Source of the DNA: a virus
IMG/VR virus record: IMGVR_UViG_3300034019_000911
Location: 1 to 31,663 of that record
Strand: one strand, 5' to 3'
Length of the DNA: 31,663 bases
Part shown: positions 23,881-30,154 of the stretch, piece by piece
Layout: each line of letters opens with the position of its first letter
Position numbering within the stretch: position 1 is the first letter of the stretch
Translations under genes and position numbers: made by a program
The notes under the pieces: model-generated
The model's database searches: none
The model's input: only the letters and a program-made list of their open reading frames with translations
Told to the model about the DNA's origin: nothing

Positions 23881-24343
23881 TGCCATGCCTCGCGTACCAG
23901 TGTGCGAGGAGTGCCGCGTCGGCCCGCCCGTCGTCCTTGACCCTGGCGAACAGCTCCGCGTGCCGCGGCCAGAGCCGGCTCGCCACCAGCCGGTGCTCGC
24001 CTTTGTCGCGGCTGACTCCGACCGCTTTCGTCCACGACTGCGGGCGGACGAGGGTCAGCGGGTAGCCGAGGGCCGAGATCACGCCCTCGACCAGGCCGAA
24101 GCCGCGGCCGAAGTTGAACGCCGAGGTCGCCCCCGAACCTTGCACGCCCTGGACGTGCTCGAGGACGACGTGGTTGGGTTGGAAGGGGAAGCCTCTTTGA
24201 ACGAGGTGGGCCAGCCGGGCCGCGTCGATCACACGCTTGCCGCGGACCTCCGCGACCGGCATATCGAGGACGTGGAGGCCCTCGTCGGAGACCAGGGCGA
24301 GAGCGCCGGAGAGGCCGGGGTCGATGCCGAGGATGATGGTCAT
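23873..24343 (-). CDS. RuvC-like Holliday junction resolvase
   Basis: A 156-residue RNase H-fold nuclease starting at ATG 24343 (ATGA overlap). Motifs: GIDPGLSGALA with D8, VVLEHV with E62, and KDDGRADAALLAHW with D138/D142. The length fits RuvC (about 170). It resolves four-way junctions in replicating or recombining phage DNA, and its place directly before the terminase suggests it debranches DNA ahead of packaging. The 89-residue upstream extension of the frame is a shadow. Confidence 0.9.
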   Translation of the reverse strand: MTIILGIDPGLSGALALVSDEGLHVLDMPVAEVRGKRVIDAARLAHLVQRGFPFQPNHVVLEHVQGVQGSGATSAFNFGRGFGLVEGVISALGYPLTLVRPQSWTKAVGVSRDKGEHRLVASRLWPRHAELFARVKDDGRADAALLAHWYARHGNG

Positions 24344-24564
24344 TGCGTCACCTCCACCACCCGCACCGTCCTGGCCCGCCCCTCGTCCCAGGTCACCCGG
24401 CCGTCGCGCCGCAGCCGCCACAGTTTTTGCTGCACGTCGGAATGGATCGACCCGATGACCGCAGCGATCTCCCGCATGGTCGGCGGATAGCCGCGCTCCG
24501 CGGTCAGGTCGACGATCGCGTCGATGACCGCGAGTTGCTTCGGGGTGGTGGTGGTGGTTGTCAT
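24340..24564 (-). CDS. free-standing LexA-type DNA-binding domain
   Basis: A 74-residue winged-helix protein that matches the LexA N-terminal domain along its length: TPKQLAVIDAIVDLTAERGYPPTMREIAAVIG, then a recognition helix SDVQQKLWRLRRDGRVTWD and wing GRARTVRVV. The S24 peptidase/dimerisation half of LexA (usually about 120 more residues) is missing, so it cannot be cleaved in an SOS response. It may bind host or phage LexA-like boxes as a blocker, control early genes, or act as a small terminase-like DNA-binding subunit given its place near the terminase. ATGA-coupled on both sides. Confidence 0.8.
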   Translation of the reverse strand: MTTTTTTPKQLAVIDAIVDLTAERGYPPTMREIAAVIGSIHSDVQQKLWRLRRDGRVTWDEGRARTVRVVEVTQ

Positions 24565-25541
24565 GCGGGGCCTCCGGCTTTCTGCGACTTGATGGCGAGG
24601 AACTCAGCACGTCGCCTGGCGACCTCCGGATCCTCGACGGAACGCTTCCACTCGGCTGCGGCGTCAGCCGCAGAGCGGCGATCGTCCGGCCGCTTCGCGG
24701 CCTCGCGGTGGGTGCCGCCGCGGTCCTGGCAGTTGTTGAGCCAACTCGTCGTCAGCCATTTCCGCCAGTTCGACTTTTTCGCCTTCTTGGGATTCGCCTT
24801 GAGCCACTGGGTGGCCCGGGCCAGCTCGACCGGGATGTCCGCAGCCGGGTAGGCCGCGGCCCATTCGGCGAGGTCGGGATCGCTGATGCCCTCCCACCCT
24901 GCGCTAGCAGACCACCGGATGGAGTCGGTCGGCTCGGAGCCGGCCCGCGGAGCGGGACTGCTCGGAGCACAAGAGGAAAAGGGAAGAGGGAAAGAGGAAG
25001 AAGGAAGAAGGAAAGAGGCGCAAATCGCCGGGAAACTTCCCGGCTCCATCGTTGGATTTCCCGGCTCCATCGTTGGATTTCCCGGTTTTGCGTTTTCCTC
25101 GGGAAAAACCGCACTTTCTGCCTGAGCAACTACATTGCCGGGAAAAGCCGGGAAGTTTCCCGGCTCTGTTGTTGGATTTCCCGGCTCCAGCGCCGGACTT
25201 TCCGGTTTTCCTCCGTTTGGGGGCGGCAGGAACCCCTCTGACCGCTCTTCCGGGTGGCACCTTTGGTGCTCCCGGAACTTGGGTATTTCGAGCACCCGTT
25301 TGTCGCCCGCTTCGTAGGCGCGGACGAAGCCCTTGTCGGCGAGCTGCTTGAGCAGGCTCACCATGTCGCAGTTTTCGTAAGGGAACAGCTCGGCCTTGAT
25401 CCGCATTGGGCGGTTCTCAAGGCGGCCGTCGCGGTCGGCGAGTGTCCAGAGGCCGATGAACAGGAGACGAGCCATCGGCTCGCACTCGGCCAGGTGCTCG
25501 TTCTTGTAGAACGACGGCTTGATGCTACGGGCGCGTGCCAT
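24561..25541 (-). CDS. phage replication initiator with internal repeats
   Basis: A 326-residue protein starting at ATG 25541 after AGGAGG (6-nt spacing). Residues 1-90 (ARARSIKPSFYKNEHLAECEP, LLFIGLWTLADRDGRLENRP, LPYEN-like segment, LLKQLADKGFVRAYEAG) form a winged-helix domain typical of phage replisome organisers. A Pro/Gly linker of heptads (EPGNPTM) follows, encoded by 21-bp DNA repeats, then a Ser/Pro stretch. The C-terminal part (ATQWLKANPKKAKKSNWRKWL, SWLNNCQDRGG) resembles helicase-loader ends. It should bind the repeats in its own gene and recruit host helicase, since none is encoded here. Confidence 0.8.
   Translation of the reverse strand: MARARSIKPSFYKNEHLAECEPMARLLFIGLWTLADRDGRLENRPMRIKAELFPYENCDMVSLLKQLADKGFVRAYEAGDKRVLEIPKFREHQRCHPEERSEGFLPPPNGGKPESPALEPGNPTTEPGNFPAFPGNVVAQAESAVFPEENAKPGNPTMEPGNPTMEPGSFPAICASFLLPSSSFPLPFSSCAPSSPAPRAGSEPTDSIRWSASAGWEGISDPDLAEWAAAYPAADIPVELARATQWLKANPKKAKKSNWRKWLTTSWLNNCQDRGGTHREAAKRPDDRRSAADAAAEWKRSVEDPEVARRRAEFLAIKSQKAGGPA
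24971..25018. other. 48-nt polypurine tract beside the iteron-like repeats
   Basis: The plus strand is pure A/G over 48 bases, inside the initiator gene and 19 nt from the first repeat. It encodes a Ser/Pro/Phe/Leu-rich segment on the minus strand. Strand-asymmetric, easily unwound tracts next to initiator-binding repeats occur in lambda-type origins. Confidence 0.6.
25037..25212. repeat. iteron-like 21-bp repeats, putative replication origin
   Basis: Two blocks of tandem 21-bp units beginning TTCCCGGCTCC and ending GTTGGAT. Block A has units at 25037-25057 and 25058-25078 (identical) plus a partial TTCCCGGTTTT unit from 25079. Block B has units at 25157-25177 and 25178-25198 (diverged) plus a partial unit from 25199. 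Each unit also codes a PGNPTME-type heptad. Size, tandem spacing and location inside the initiator gene match the iterons of lambda ori within gene O. Confidence 0.7.
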
Positions 25542-26058
25542 ATTCGGCCTCCTGCTCGTCTTCGTGACCAACGCAAATGTTCATGGGACGCTGCCTCACG
25601 CCTATGGCGTCCGCATCTTGGTAGATGGCATCAAAAACCATATGGCTATTACACGAGAACCATTCGCCGGCCACCCGATACTTGCGCAGGCTTTTGTGAA
25701 CTGCCGACTCAAGTTCGTATGCCTCGCGATCGTCTCGGACGCGGCAAAAGCAAACCACGCGAAGCTGACTTGCGTTTCCTGTCTGAAGCTGTTTCATCCT
25801 CTTCTGCAGCGAAACCGCCTTGCCGACCTTGTGCATTGATCCGTCCGTGATCGCATACACAACAGTTGTTTCCGGGTTTAGTTTTCGCTGGCGAAGGATG
25901 CTCGCTACGTTGAGAAGCCACGCCGCGAATCGTTCACAATTTTCCGCAAAAAGAGGCTCGCCGTTCTGGATGTGTATGTTTACCGCCGGCCCAAAATCAT
26001 CAAGCTCGTTGAAAATGGCGTAGCCGCTTGCGAACTCGTCAAATAAGTGACTATCCAT
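25525..26058 (-). CDS. T5orf172/MUG113-type (GIY-YIG superfamily) protein
   Basis: A 177-residue protein with GGAGG 6 nt before ATG 26058. Residues 65-140 have the T5orf172/MUG113 pattern: VVYAITDGSMHKVGKAVSLQKRMKQLQTGN with Y and K-V-G replacing the GIY...YIG-type core, then CRVRDDREAYELESAVHKSL and VAGEWFS with E as candidate metal ligand. Such domains are distant relatives of GIY-YIG nucleases and occur in phages with unknown function; DNA cleavage is possible. The N-terminal 60 residues are unrecognised. The codon use is more A/T-rich than in neighbouring genes, hinting at recent acquisition. It overlaps the initiator gene by 17 nt. Confidence 0.78.
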   Translation of the reverse strand: MDSHLFDEFASGYAIFNELDDFGPAVNIHIQNGEPLFAENCERFAAWLLNVASILRQRKLNPETTVVYAITDGSMHKVGKAVSLQKRMKQLQTGNASQLRVVCFCRVRDDREAYELESAVHKSLRKYRVAGEWFSCNSHMVFDAIYQDADAIGVRQRPMNICVGHEDEQEAEYGTRP

Positions 26059-26131
26059 TGACCACCTCCATCCTGGTCGGATCGGCCACGTCGACGAGGG
26101 CTTGAAGCTCTGAAAAGATGTCTCTACTCAA
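26051..26131 (-). CDS. possible micro-ORF, 26 aa
   Basis: A TTG at 26131 overlaps the preceding stop (TTGA) and opens a 26-codon frame (LSRDIFSELQALVDVADPTRMEVVNG) ending inside the first codons of the T5orf172 gene. GGAGG stands 9 nt before the TTG. It exactly fills the 69-nt gap that otherwise breaks a chain of coupled genes. The evidence is its fit and amphipathic helix-like composition; it may simply be leader sequence. Confidence 0.35.
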   Translation of the reverse strand: MSRDIFSELQALVDVADPTRMEVVNG

Positions 26132-26469
26132 CTAGCCAACCTCCAAAGCCTTGCCCCGGCCGTGCCGTGACCCTTCCGCCGGGCCGCGAATCCGACCGAA
26201 ACGATCTGGTTTTGCTTTGCCAGCCCGGAGAACACGCTGCCGAACGCCCGTGCGTCGTGCGGCACCAGGCCCAGCCGCTGGCAGTGATCGACCAACTCCT
26301 CGCCAGTCATGGCACGCCCGCTCTTCGTGAGGGCCTCAAGGATCGCCGCACGGGCCGCGCCGGTGTCGAACGCCGCCACCCGCACCGCCTTCGCCGTGCA
26401 GGCCGCCGCGGGCTGCGAGAACAGCGGGAGTGCCGAGATCGCGTCGTCGGTAGACCATGACGCCGTCAT
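26128..26469 (-). CDS. winged-helix-like protein, 113 aa
   Basis: Starts at ATG 26469 by ATGA overlap. Residues 35-113 (AARAAILEALTKSGRAMTGEELVDHCQ, SVFSGLAKQNQIVSVG, RRKGHGTAGARLWRL) fit a winged-helix fold: three helices then a beta wing, with Arg/Lys suited to DNA contact. The N-terminal 30 residues look flexible. It lies in the replication block and might be a transcription regulator or a replication accessory protein; no specific family recognised. Confidence 0.65.
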   Translation of the reverse strand: MTASWSTDDAISALPLFSQPAAACTAKAVRVAAFDTGAARAAILEALTKSGRAMTGEELVDHCQRLGLVPHDARAFGSVFSGLAKQNQIVSVGFAARRKGHGTAGARLWRLAS

Positions 26470-26600
26470 GCCACCACCCCGCCGCGGCCCTCGACCGCAT
26501 CCGCGATGAGATCCACCGTCACGTCGGCCGGCGAGTCGCCGGCTTCCCATGCAGCGATGAGCTGCTTCACCACCGCGATCACGACAACGTCATTTGCCAT
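26466..26600 (-). CDS. hypothetical mini-protein, 44 aa
   Basis: Starts at ATG 26600 with GGAGG 7 nt upstream, overlapping the previous gene by 11 nt and the next by ATGA. The product MANDVVVIAVVKQLIAAWEA...VDLIADAVEGRGGVVA is helical and acidic in its second half. Clean coupling at both ends makes it real despite its size. No function inferred. Confidence 0.65.
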   Translation of the reverse strand: MANDVVVIAVVKQLIAAWEAGDSPADVTVDLIADAVEGRGGVVA

Positions 26601-26823
26601 TTGCAGACCTCCATGCCGCCAAGGCGGCGTCCAAGTGATTCCTCGTGTACCGATAGTGCCCGTACTTTTTCTCCGGCCGCGGGAGTCCCGCGAACGCGAA
26701 CGAGATCTCGTACCAGGTCCACGAGCACCCCAACTCGCGAAGCGCGTCGAGGATGTCGGACCGCCGGAACCACGTCCGGCGGTGATCGCCACGCATCTGG
26801 TCGAACTGTCGATACAACTTCAT
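26590..26823 (-). CDS. hypothetical basic protein, 77 aa
   Basis: Begins at ATG 26823 after AAGGAT. The protein is basic and aromatic (MKLYRQFDQMRGDHRRTWFR, ALRELGCSWTWYEISFAFAG, KKYGHYRYTRNHLDAALAAW). The helix-turn-helix-strand order and the Tyr/Arg-rich segment are consistent with a small winged-helix nucleic-acid-binding protein, but no family is recognised. It is followed at once by coupled small genes of the replication block. Confidence 0.6.
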   Translation of the reverse strand: MKLYRQFDQMRGDHRRTWFRRSDILDALRELGCSWTWYEISFAFAGLPRPEKKYGHYRYTRNHLDAALAAWRSANGK

Positions 26824-26921
26824 TTGCTCATCCTTGAGTGGTGCCGCGTGACGTGCGGCGGCCGGTCGGAGTCACTGGTCAACTGGCGGGAAGATTCGCC
26901 ACCCAGCCTCCGGCTGCGGAG

Positions 26922-27215
26922 TTATGTCGCGACCACCGCTTGCGCTCTCCCCGCGGCCGATGAAGAGGCAGCCGCTGCGGCCGGGAGCGGCCGGAGTTTC
27001 GCGAGAACGTCCTGGAGGTTGGCTATCTGCTTCTGAATCTTGATCGCCGCTGCCTGGTCAGCGGCCTCCGCGGTCGGGCAGAAGCGATCCGCCAACTCGA
27101 GGTCGGTGAGGTGTGTTCTTTTGACATAGGTCAAGTTGCCGACGACCACCGTTTCGCCGCTGAATCGGTAGATTTCGCCGTTCGGGAAGACGTGGGTTTG
27201 GTACAGGGTTGCCAT
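26922..27215 (-). CDS. hypothetical protein, 97 aa
   Basis: Starts at ATG 27215 with AAAGGAAA upstream. The N-terminal half is strand-rich (YQTHVFPNGEIYRFSGETVVVGNLTYVKR), followed by a helix that may coil (AAIKIQKQIANLQDVLAKL) and an Ala/Ser-rich tail. A 98-nt gap with a small CTCCG-CAGC-CGGAG hairpin follows it. No known motif; position suggests an early accessory role. Confidence 0.6.
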   Translation of the reverse strand: MATLYQTHVFPNGEIYRFSGETVVVGNLTYVKRTHLTDLELADRFCPTAEAADQAAAIKIQKQIANLQDVLAKLRPLPAAAAASSSAAGRAQAVVAT

Positions 27216-27241
27216 GATGGTTTTCCTTTTTCTGGAATGGA

Positions 27242-27730
27242 CTAAAACGGGAGGTCGTCGCCGCTCGCGCCGGTCGCCGCGTCCGCCTTCTGTGTGGCGG
27301 TGCGATTCGCAGTCCGCTCGACCACGGCCTTCGGCAGCGGATCCGCGTTGGGCTTGTATCTCTCGACCTTGACGTAGTCGCGTCCGGCCTTGCTCACCGC
27401 GATCACCGTCTCAAAGGTCACTGCATGATCCTTCAACTGCGACTCGTCCCAGTCGCCGCGCGGCGGGTCGATCCTCGCCGATCGGCAAAGGGCCTCGATC
27501 GACCCCCTGCGGTCGCACGGGATCGAGTCGAACACCGACTTGATTTCCTTGGAGAAGTCGAGCCGCACCGTGAGGCACTGGCCCTCCGGGTTGTTCTTGC
27601 CCTTGGCCCAGTCCTTCGGCTGGATCTTCACCCACCCGATAGTCGCGACGTGCGTTCCCTCCGGGCAGAGCTGCTCGGCTCCGGCGTCCGACTGCGTCTC
27701 GCTCGTATCTGCAAAATCGTCCCAGTTCAC
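27242..27730 (-). CDS. SSB-like/DUF669-type protein with DDLPF tip
   Basis: A 162-residue protein, GTGA-coupled to the gene before. The body (EGTHVATIGWVKIQPKDWAKG, GQCLTVRLDFSKEIKSVFDSI, DHAVTFETVIAVSKAGRDYVKVERY) has the beta-rich pattern of DUF669/SSB-like phage proteins. The last residues ASGDDLPF copy the acidic tip of bacterial SSB (usually DDxxPF), which binds repair and replication partners. It likely coats single-stranded DNA during replication and recombination with the AAA ATPase encoded upstream. It is not a canonical SSB OB-fold by motif, so the ssDNA-binding role is inferred. Confidence 0.75.
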   Translation of the reverse strand: MNWDDFADTSETQSDAGAEQLCPEGTHVATIGWVKIQPKDWAKGKNNPEGQCLTVRLDFSKEIKSVFDSIPCDRRGSIEALCRSARIDPPRGDWDESQLKDHAVTFETVIAVSKAGRDYVKVERYKPNADPLPKAVVERTANRTATQKADAATGASGDDLPF

Positions 27731-27924
27731 GTCGTCACCTCGGGGTTGTAGGGCTTGCTACTGATCTTCACGATTCGGTCGGCGTCGCCCACAAGGGCGT
27801 CGTCGATGATGGACTTGGCTCGGTTGAAACTCACCGCACCACGCTTGAACGCGGTCGCGGTGTCCTCCACGATCTGCATGGCCGCCGCATGGCGGGCCTC
27901 CTCGTCACGTTCGACCTGGTTCAT
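27727..27924 (-). CDS. hypothetical protein, 65 aa
   Basis: ATGA-coupled to the ATPase gene and GTGA-coupled to the SSB-like gene. A helical protein (MNQVERDEEARHAAAMQIVEDTATAFKRG, NRAKSIIDDALVGDADRIVKI) with no membrane segment or motif. Its place between two recombination genes suggests it belongs to the same complex, which is inference. Confidence 0.65.
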   Translation of the reverse strand: MNQVERDEEARHAAAMQIVEDTATAFKRGAVSFNRAKSIIDDALVGDADRIVKISSKPYNPEVTT

Positions 27925-28820
27925 GCGGGAACCTCCTCGGGTGACAGAACTCCACGACGCTTTGAGATCGCGTTGCCCAGCGTGTTTCGCTGGCTCTCGG
28001 TCAGGTCGCCGGCCGTCACGGCGTCGTCGGCGTCGCCCTCGATCACGTCCAGCTCCTCAACCGACGCCGCGGCCTTGACGCGGTCGCCCCAGCCGGGCTT
28101 CGACGCCGGAACGCTCGCGAACAGCGGGGCCAACGCCTCGATGGTCATGGGCAGTTCCGGGGCGAGCCCGTAGCGGTTTTTCGCGTCCCAAGCGGCCGTC
28201 CGCTCGGTGTGCAGCACCCGCTCCTTGCCGCCCCGTGCCCTGGTGCGGCCATCCTCGCCCGCGACAAGTCGGGTCTTGTAGTTCGCGAACAGAATGCAGT
28301 CGGCCCACTCCTTGACGAGCGGCCCGCTCTGCTTGGTCAGCTTTAACTCAAACCGGTCGTAGCCCTCGTCCATGTCCGGCGGGCTGCACCGCTTGACGGT
28401 GGTGTGGCACACGATGACCACGTTGATGCCACGCTCCACGAGCGAGTCGCAGACCGTGAGGAAGCGACCGATGGCCTCCGCGACCATCGTGTACCCCTTT
28501 CCGAATCCGAAGTCTTCGATGCTCCGCTTCTGAGCCTTAGAAAGAAGGTTCTCGATGAGAAGCCGCTCCAGCCAGTCGCCGGAGTCGATCACGACCGTCT
28601 GGTATCCCTGCGAGTCGCGAGCCAGCTCGTGCAGGGTTCCCTCGGCCTCGAGGTAGTTCGTGATCGTCACCCGATCCACGTCGAGGTGGTTCGTGCCGTC
28701 CTCGGTGTCGAGCACAAGTGGTTTCGGGAACTGGCTGGCAAGTGTGCTTTTGCCGATTCCCTCAACACCGTGCAGCACCACCCGCTTTGCAGTCTGCCGC
28801 TTTCCCTTCGTGATCTTCAT
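27921..28820 (-). CDS. Sak4/AAA_24-type P-loop ATPase (recombination)
   Basis: A 299-residue protein starting at ATG 28820 (AGAGGG upstream; ATGA overlap). Walker A GVEGIGKST at 18-26, Walker B TVVIDS at 75-80, then a helical core and VVIVCHTTVKR. The order FPKPLVLDTEDGTNHLDVDR after the P-loop is typical of phage AAA_24/Sak4 proteins, RecA-core ATPases that promote single-strand annealing with SSB. The SSB-like gene two positions downstream supports such a pair. A replicative helicase-loader role is the alternative. C-terminal 60 residues are acidic and variable. Confidence 0.8.
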   Translation of the reverse strand: MKITKGKRQTAKRVVLHGVEGIGKSTLASQFPKPLVLDTEDGTNHLDVDRVTITNYLEAEGTLHELARDSQGYQTVVIDSGDWLERLLIENLLSKAQKRSIEDFGFGKGYTMVAEAIGRFLTVCDSLVERGINVVIVCHTTVKRCSPPDMDEGYDRFELKLTKQSGPLVKEWADCILFANYKTRLVAGEDGRTRARGGKERVLHTERTAAWDAKNRYGLAPELPMTIEALAPLFASVPASKPGWGDRVKAAASVEELDVIEGDADDAVTAGDLTESQRNTLGNAISKRRGVLSPEEVPA

Positions 28821-29044
28821 ACTTTTATTCCCTCTTTTCGTGCCCACTCCTCCAACGCCCTCACGGCCGTGCGGACCATCCGCACGTCACCGTCAAAACT
28901 CCTGCTATAGCCCTCGACCGCACTGACACTCGTGAGCATCAATCGTGCGGCCCGGAGCAACTTCAACGCCCGGCAAATGCCCAGCGAGTGGCGGCCGTCC
29001 GCCGCTTTCACGCTGGCTCTCTTCGGATCGATTCCACTTGTCAT
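28817..29044 (-). CDS. hypothetical basic protein, 75 aa
   Basis: ATG 29044 has GGAGG 6 nt upstream and lies inside the csrA-like frame, overlapping it by 140 nt. The protein is helical and basic (ALKLLRAARLMLTSVSAVEG, DVRMVRTAVRALEEWARKEG) with a compact two-helix look. The stop overlaps the ATPase start by ATGA. No function is known; the strong ribosome site argues it is expressed. Confidence 0.65.
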   Translation of the reverse strand: MTSGIDPKRASVKAADGRHSLGICRALKLLRAARLMLTSVSAVEGYSRSFDGDVRMVRTAVRALEEWARKEGIKV

Positions 29045-29210
29045 TGATGACCTCCAGTTCGCTTCGTCTGATTGAGATGTGGGCTGGTGCTTCGATGCCC
29101 AGCTTGACCATTGGCCGACCGCCGCCCGCTCCGCGGATCTCCCGCACCACCACGACTACGTCCGGACCGATCTGGATTCGGTCTCCGAGGTAGCGATTAA
29201 GATTCAGCAC
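28905..29210 (-). CDS. CsrA-like RNA-binding regulator
   Basis: From GTG 29210 (CGGAG 5 nt upstream) the frame encodes M-L-N-L-N-R-Y-L-G-D-R-I-Q-I-G-P-D followed by VVVVREIRG and VKLGIEAPAHISIRRSEL. This is the CsrA strand order. L4, R6 and the late Arg (R49 in IRRSEL, matching E. coli R44) are the RNA-contacting positions. About five extra residues (AGGGRPM region) extend the loop before strand 4. CsrA dimers bind GGA motifs, often over ribosome sites, to block or stabilise mRNAs. The C-terminus runs about 45 residues past the domain, overlapping the next gene. It probably retunes host or phage translation. Confidence 0.85.
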   Translation of the reverse strand: MLNLNRYLGDRIQIGPDVVVVVREIRGAGGGRPMVKLGIEAPAHISIRRSELEVINDKWNRSEESQRESGGRPPLAGHLPGVEVAPGRTIDAHECQCGRGL

Positions 29211-29595
29211 GACGGCTCCGTTTCGTTGCCGCTTTGCCAGCCTTGGCTCGGCGGGGTGGTTCCTGTTCACGCCGCGGTCCCCGCGGCTCCGTTCCGGCGT
29301 GATCCGTCACGCCGGCATCCTGGTTGCTGGTGGCCGCGGTGATTGCACCGCCGTGCCACGGTTTTCCCGTGCGGTTCTGCCTCATCCGCACCTCGGAGAG
29401 TCGCCGCAGAGCCTCCGGCTCGCCGCAGAGAAGGTCGGCCATCCGGTCGGCGATCGTCTCCAGGTCGGCGATCGCCTCGCGCGTCGAGTCGTAGATGACC
29501 TCGAGATCCCCGGCGATCAGTCGCTGCTCGATGTCCATGTCGATCGTCTCGTTCAGCGGCAGTCGCCGAGTGCAGACGATCATGGCGGTCGCCAT
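29197..29595 (-). CDS. hypothetical protein with basic tail, 132 aa
   Basis: Chosen start ATG 29595 (MATAMIVCTRRLPLNET), 29 nt after the upstream stop; ATG 29583 is possible. Residues 18-75 are acidic helices (IEQRLIAGDLEVIYDSTREA, LETIADRMADLLCGEPEALR) that may form a coiled coil. The C-terminal 45 residues are very basic (PRREQEPPRRAKAGKAATKR) and could bind nucleic acid. The stop overlaps the csrA-like start by 14 nt. The first 96 codons of the longer open frame are a shadow of the preceding gene, judged by A-rich third positions. Confidence 0.55.
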   Translation of the reverse strand: MATAMIVCTRRLPLNETIDMDIEQRLIAGDLEVIYDSTREAIADLETIADRMADLLCGEPEALRRLSEVRMRQNRTGKPWHGGAITAATSNQDAGVTDHAGTEPRGPRREQEPPRRAKAGKAATKRSRRAES

Positions 29596-29624
29596 GCGGA
29601 CCCGTAGGGTGCGGACGACCTCGC

Positions 29625-29831
29625 CTACGTCCCCCGCGGCTTCCCGAAGAGCATCCGCACGCTGACCGGGTCCGCGTCCGGCGGCTGGTATTCGCACCGG
29701 GTCACCCGACGCTTGTATTCCTCGTCCGGCGACCAACTCATCCGAATCGCGGCCGCGAGCAACTGAATCGTCGGCTCGGTGGGGTCGGCCTGATCGCTCT
29801 CTCGATCCTGGTATCGCTGCTGGTTGTCCAT
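29625..29831 (-). CDS. hypothetical acidic protein, 68 aa
   Basis: Starts at ATG 29831 with GAGAGGAAG just upstream. Third codon positions are overwhelmingly G/C, so the frame is real although a longer frame overlaps it. The protein has a polar N-terminus, one helix (TIQLLAAAIRMSWSPDEEYKR) and a C-terminal PDADPVSVRMLFGKPRGT. First gene of the leftward early operon, expected to be made early. No known domain. Confidence 0.65.
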   Translation of the reverse strand: MDNQQRYQDRESDQADPTEPTIQLLAAAIRMSWSPDEEYKRRVTRCEYQPPDADPVSVRMLFGKPRGT

Positions 29832-29907
29832 TGCGGCTTCCTCTCGTTTTGAGGGTCGCCGATGCTGCGGTCTTGCGTTTCATGGCGCGTCCCTCGCCTG
29901 TCGTTCC

Positions 29908-29928
29908 TGCCGATCACCGTGATCGGCA
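29908..29928. promoter_or_regulatory. perfect 10-bp palindrome, operator or leader hairpin
   Basis: TGCCGATCAC is followed by one C and then its exact reverse complement. It lies about 14-34 nt downstream of the expected start of the promoter at 29949-29976, between that promoter and the first early gene. Either a repressor dimer binds it as a roadblock, or the RNA folds into a hairpin in the leader. Confidence 0.65.
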
Positions 29929-29948
29929 CCTAGTTCTCGTGGGTGGGC

Positions 29949-29976
29949 CCACTGTACTGTTGTTCAGATGCCGGTC
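29949..29976 (-). promoter_or_regulatory. putative leftward early promoter, proximal
   Basis: TTGACC (29971-29976), 16-nt spacer, TACAGT (29949-29954) on the minus strand. It is the closest promoter to the early operon. The same -35 and spacer length occur in the distal promoter at 30127-30154. Confidence 0.55.
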
Positions 29977-30059
29977 AAACGATTTTCTTGGTCGTGTAGG
30001 TCGGGGATTCGTTGCAGTTGGGGAGTTGAAATCCTTCCGGCGTCATGTCAGTGCGTTGT

Positions 30060-30074
30060 CGTACAGACATGGTC
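30060..30074. promoter_or_regulatory. operator-like half-site repeat
   Basis: CGTACAGACATGGTC repeats CGTACAGAC-TGGTC of 30139-30152 with one inserted A. It lies 53-67 nt downstream of the distal promoter -10, where a bound protein could block elongation or loop to the primary site. Confidence 0.45.
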
Positions 30075-30126
30075 CGAAGAATGCCGACGTTGAACTGCGT
30101 GGTGCTGTTCGTCGTCGGCGGGGGGA

Positions 30127-30154
30127 AGTGTACGGTAGCGTACAGACTGGTCAA
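30127..30154 (-). promoter_or_regulatory. putative leftward early promoter overlapping an inverted repeat
   Basis: TTGACC (30149-30154), 16-nt spacer, TACACT (30127-30132). The inverted repeat TGTACG-GTAG-CGTACA (30129-30144) covers most of the -10 and the adjacent spacer, the classic arrangement of a repressor operator over a promoter. Confidence 0.6.

Noticed and set aside
25037-25212. A CRISPR array.
   Set aside because: The 21-bp units are directly abutting, without unique spacers, and lie within a coding frame of a replication protein.
29197-29883. A single 228-codon minus-strand gene across this interval, beginning with ATG at 29883 behind a GAGGG site.
   Set aside because: Its first 96 codons have A-rich third positions and overlap the 68-aa frame at 29625-29831, which has G/C-rich third positions and its own GAGAGGAAG site. 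Only the part from 29595 looks coding.
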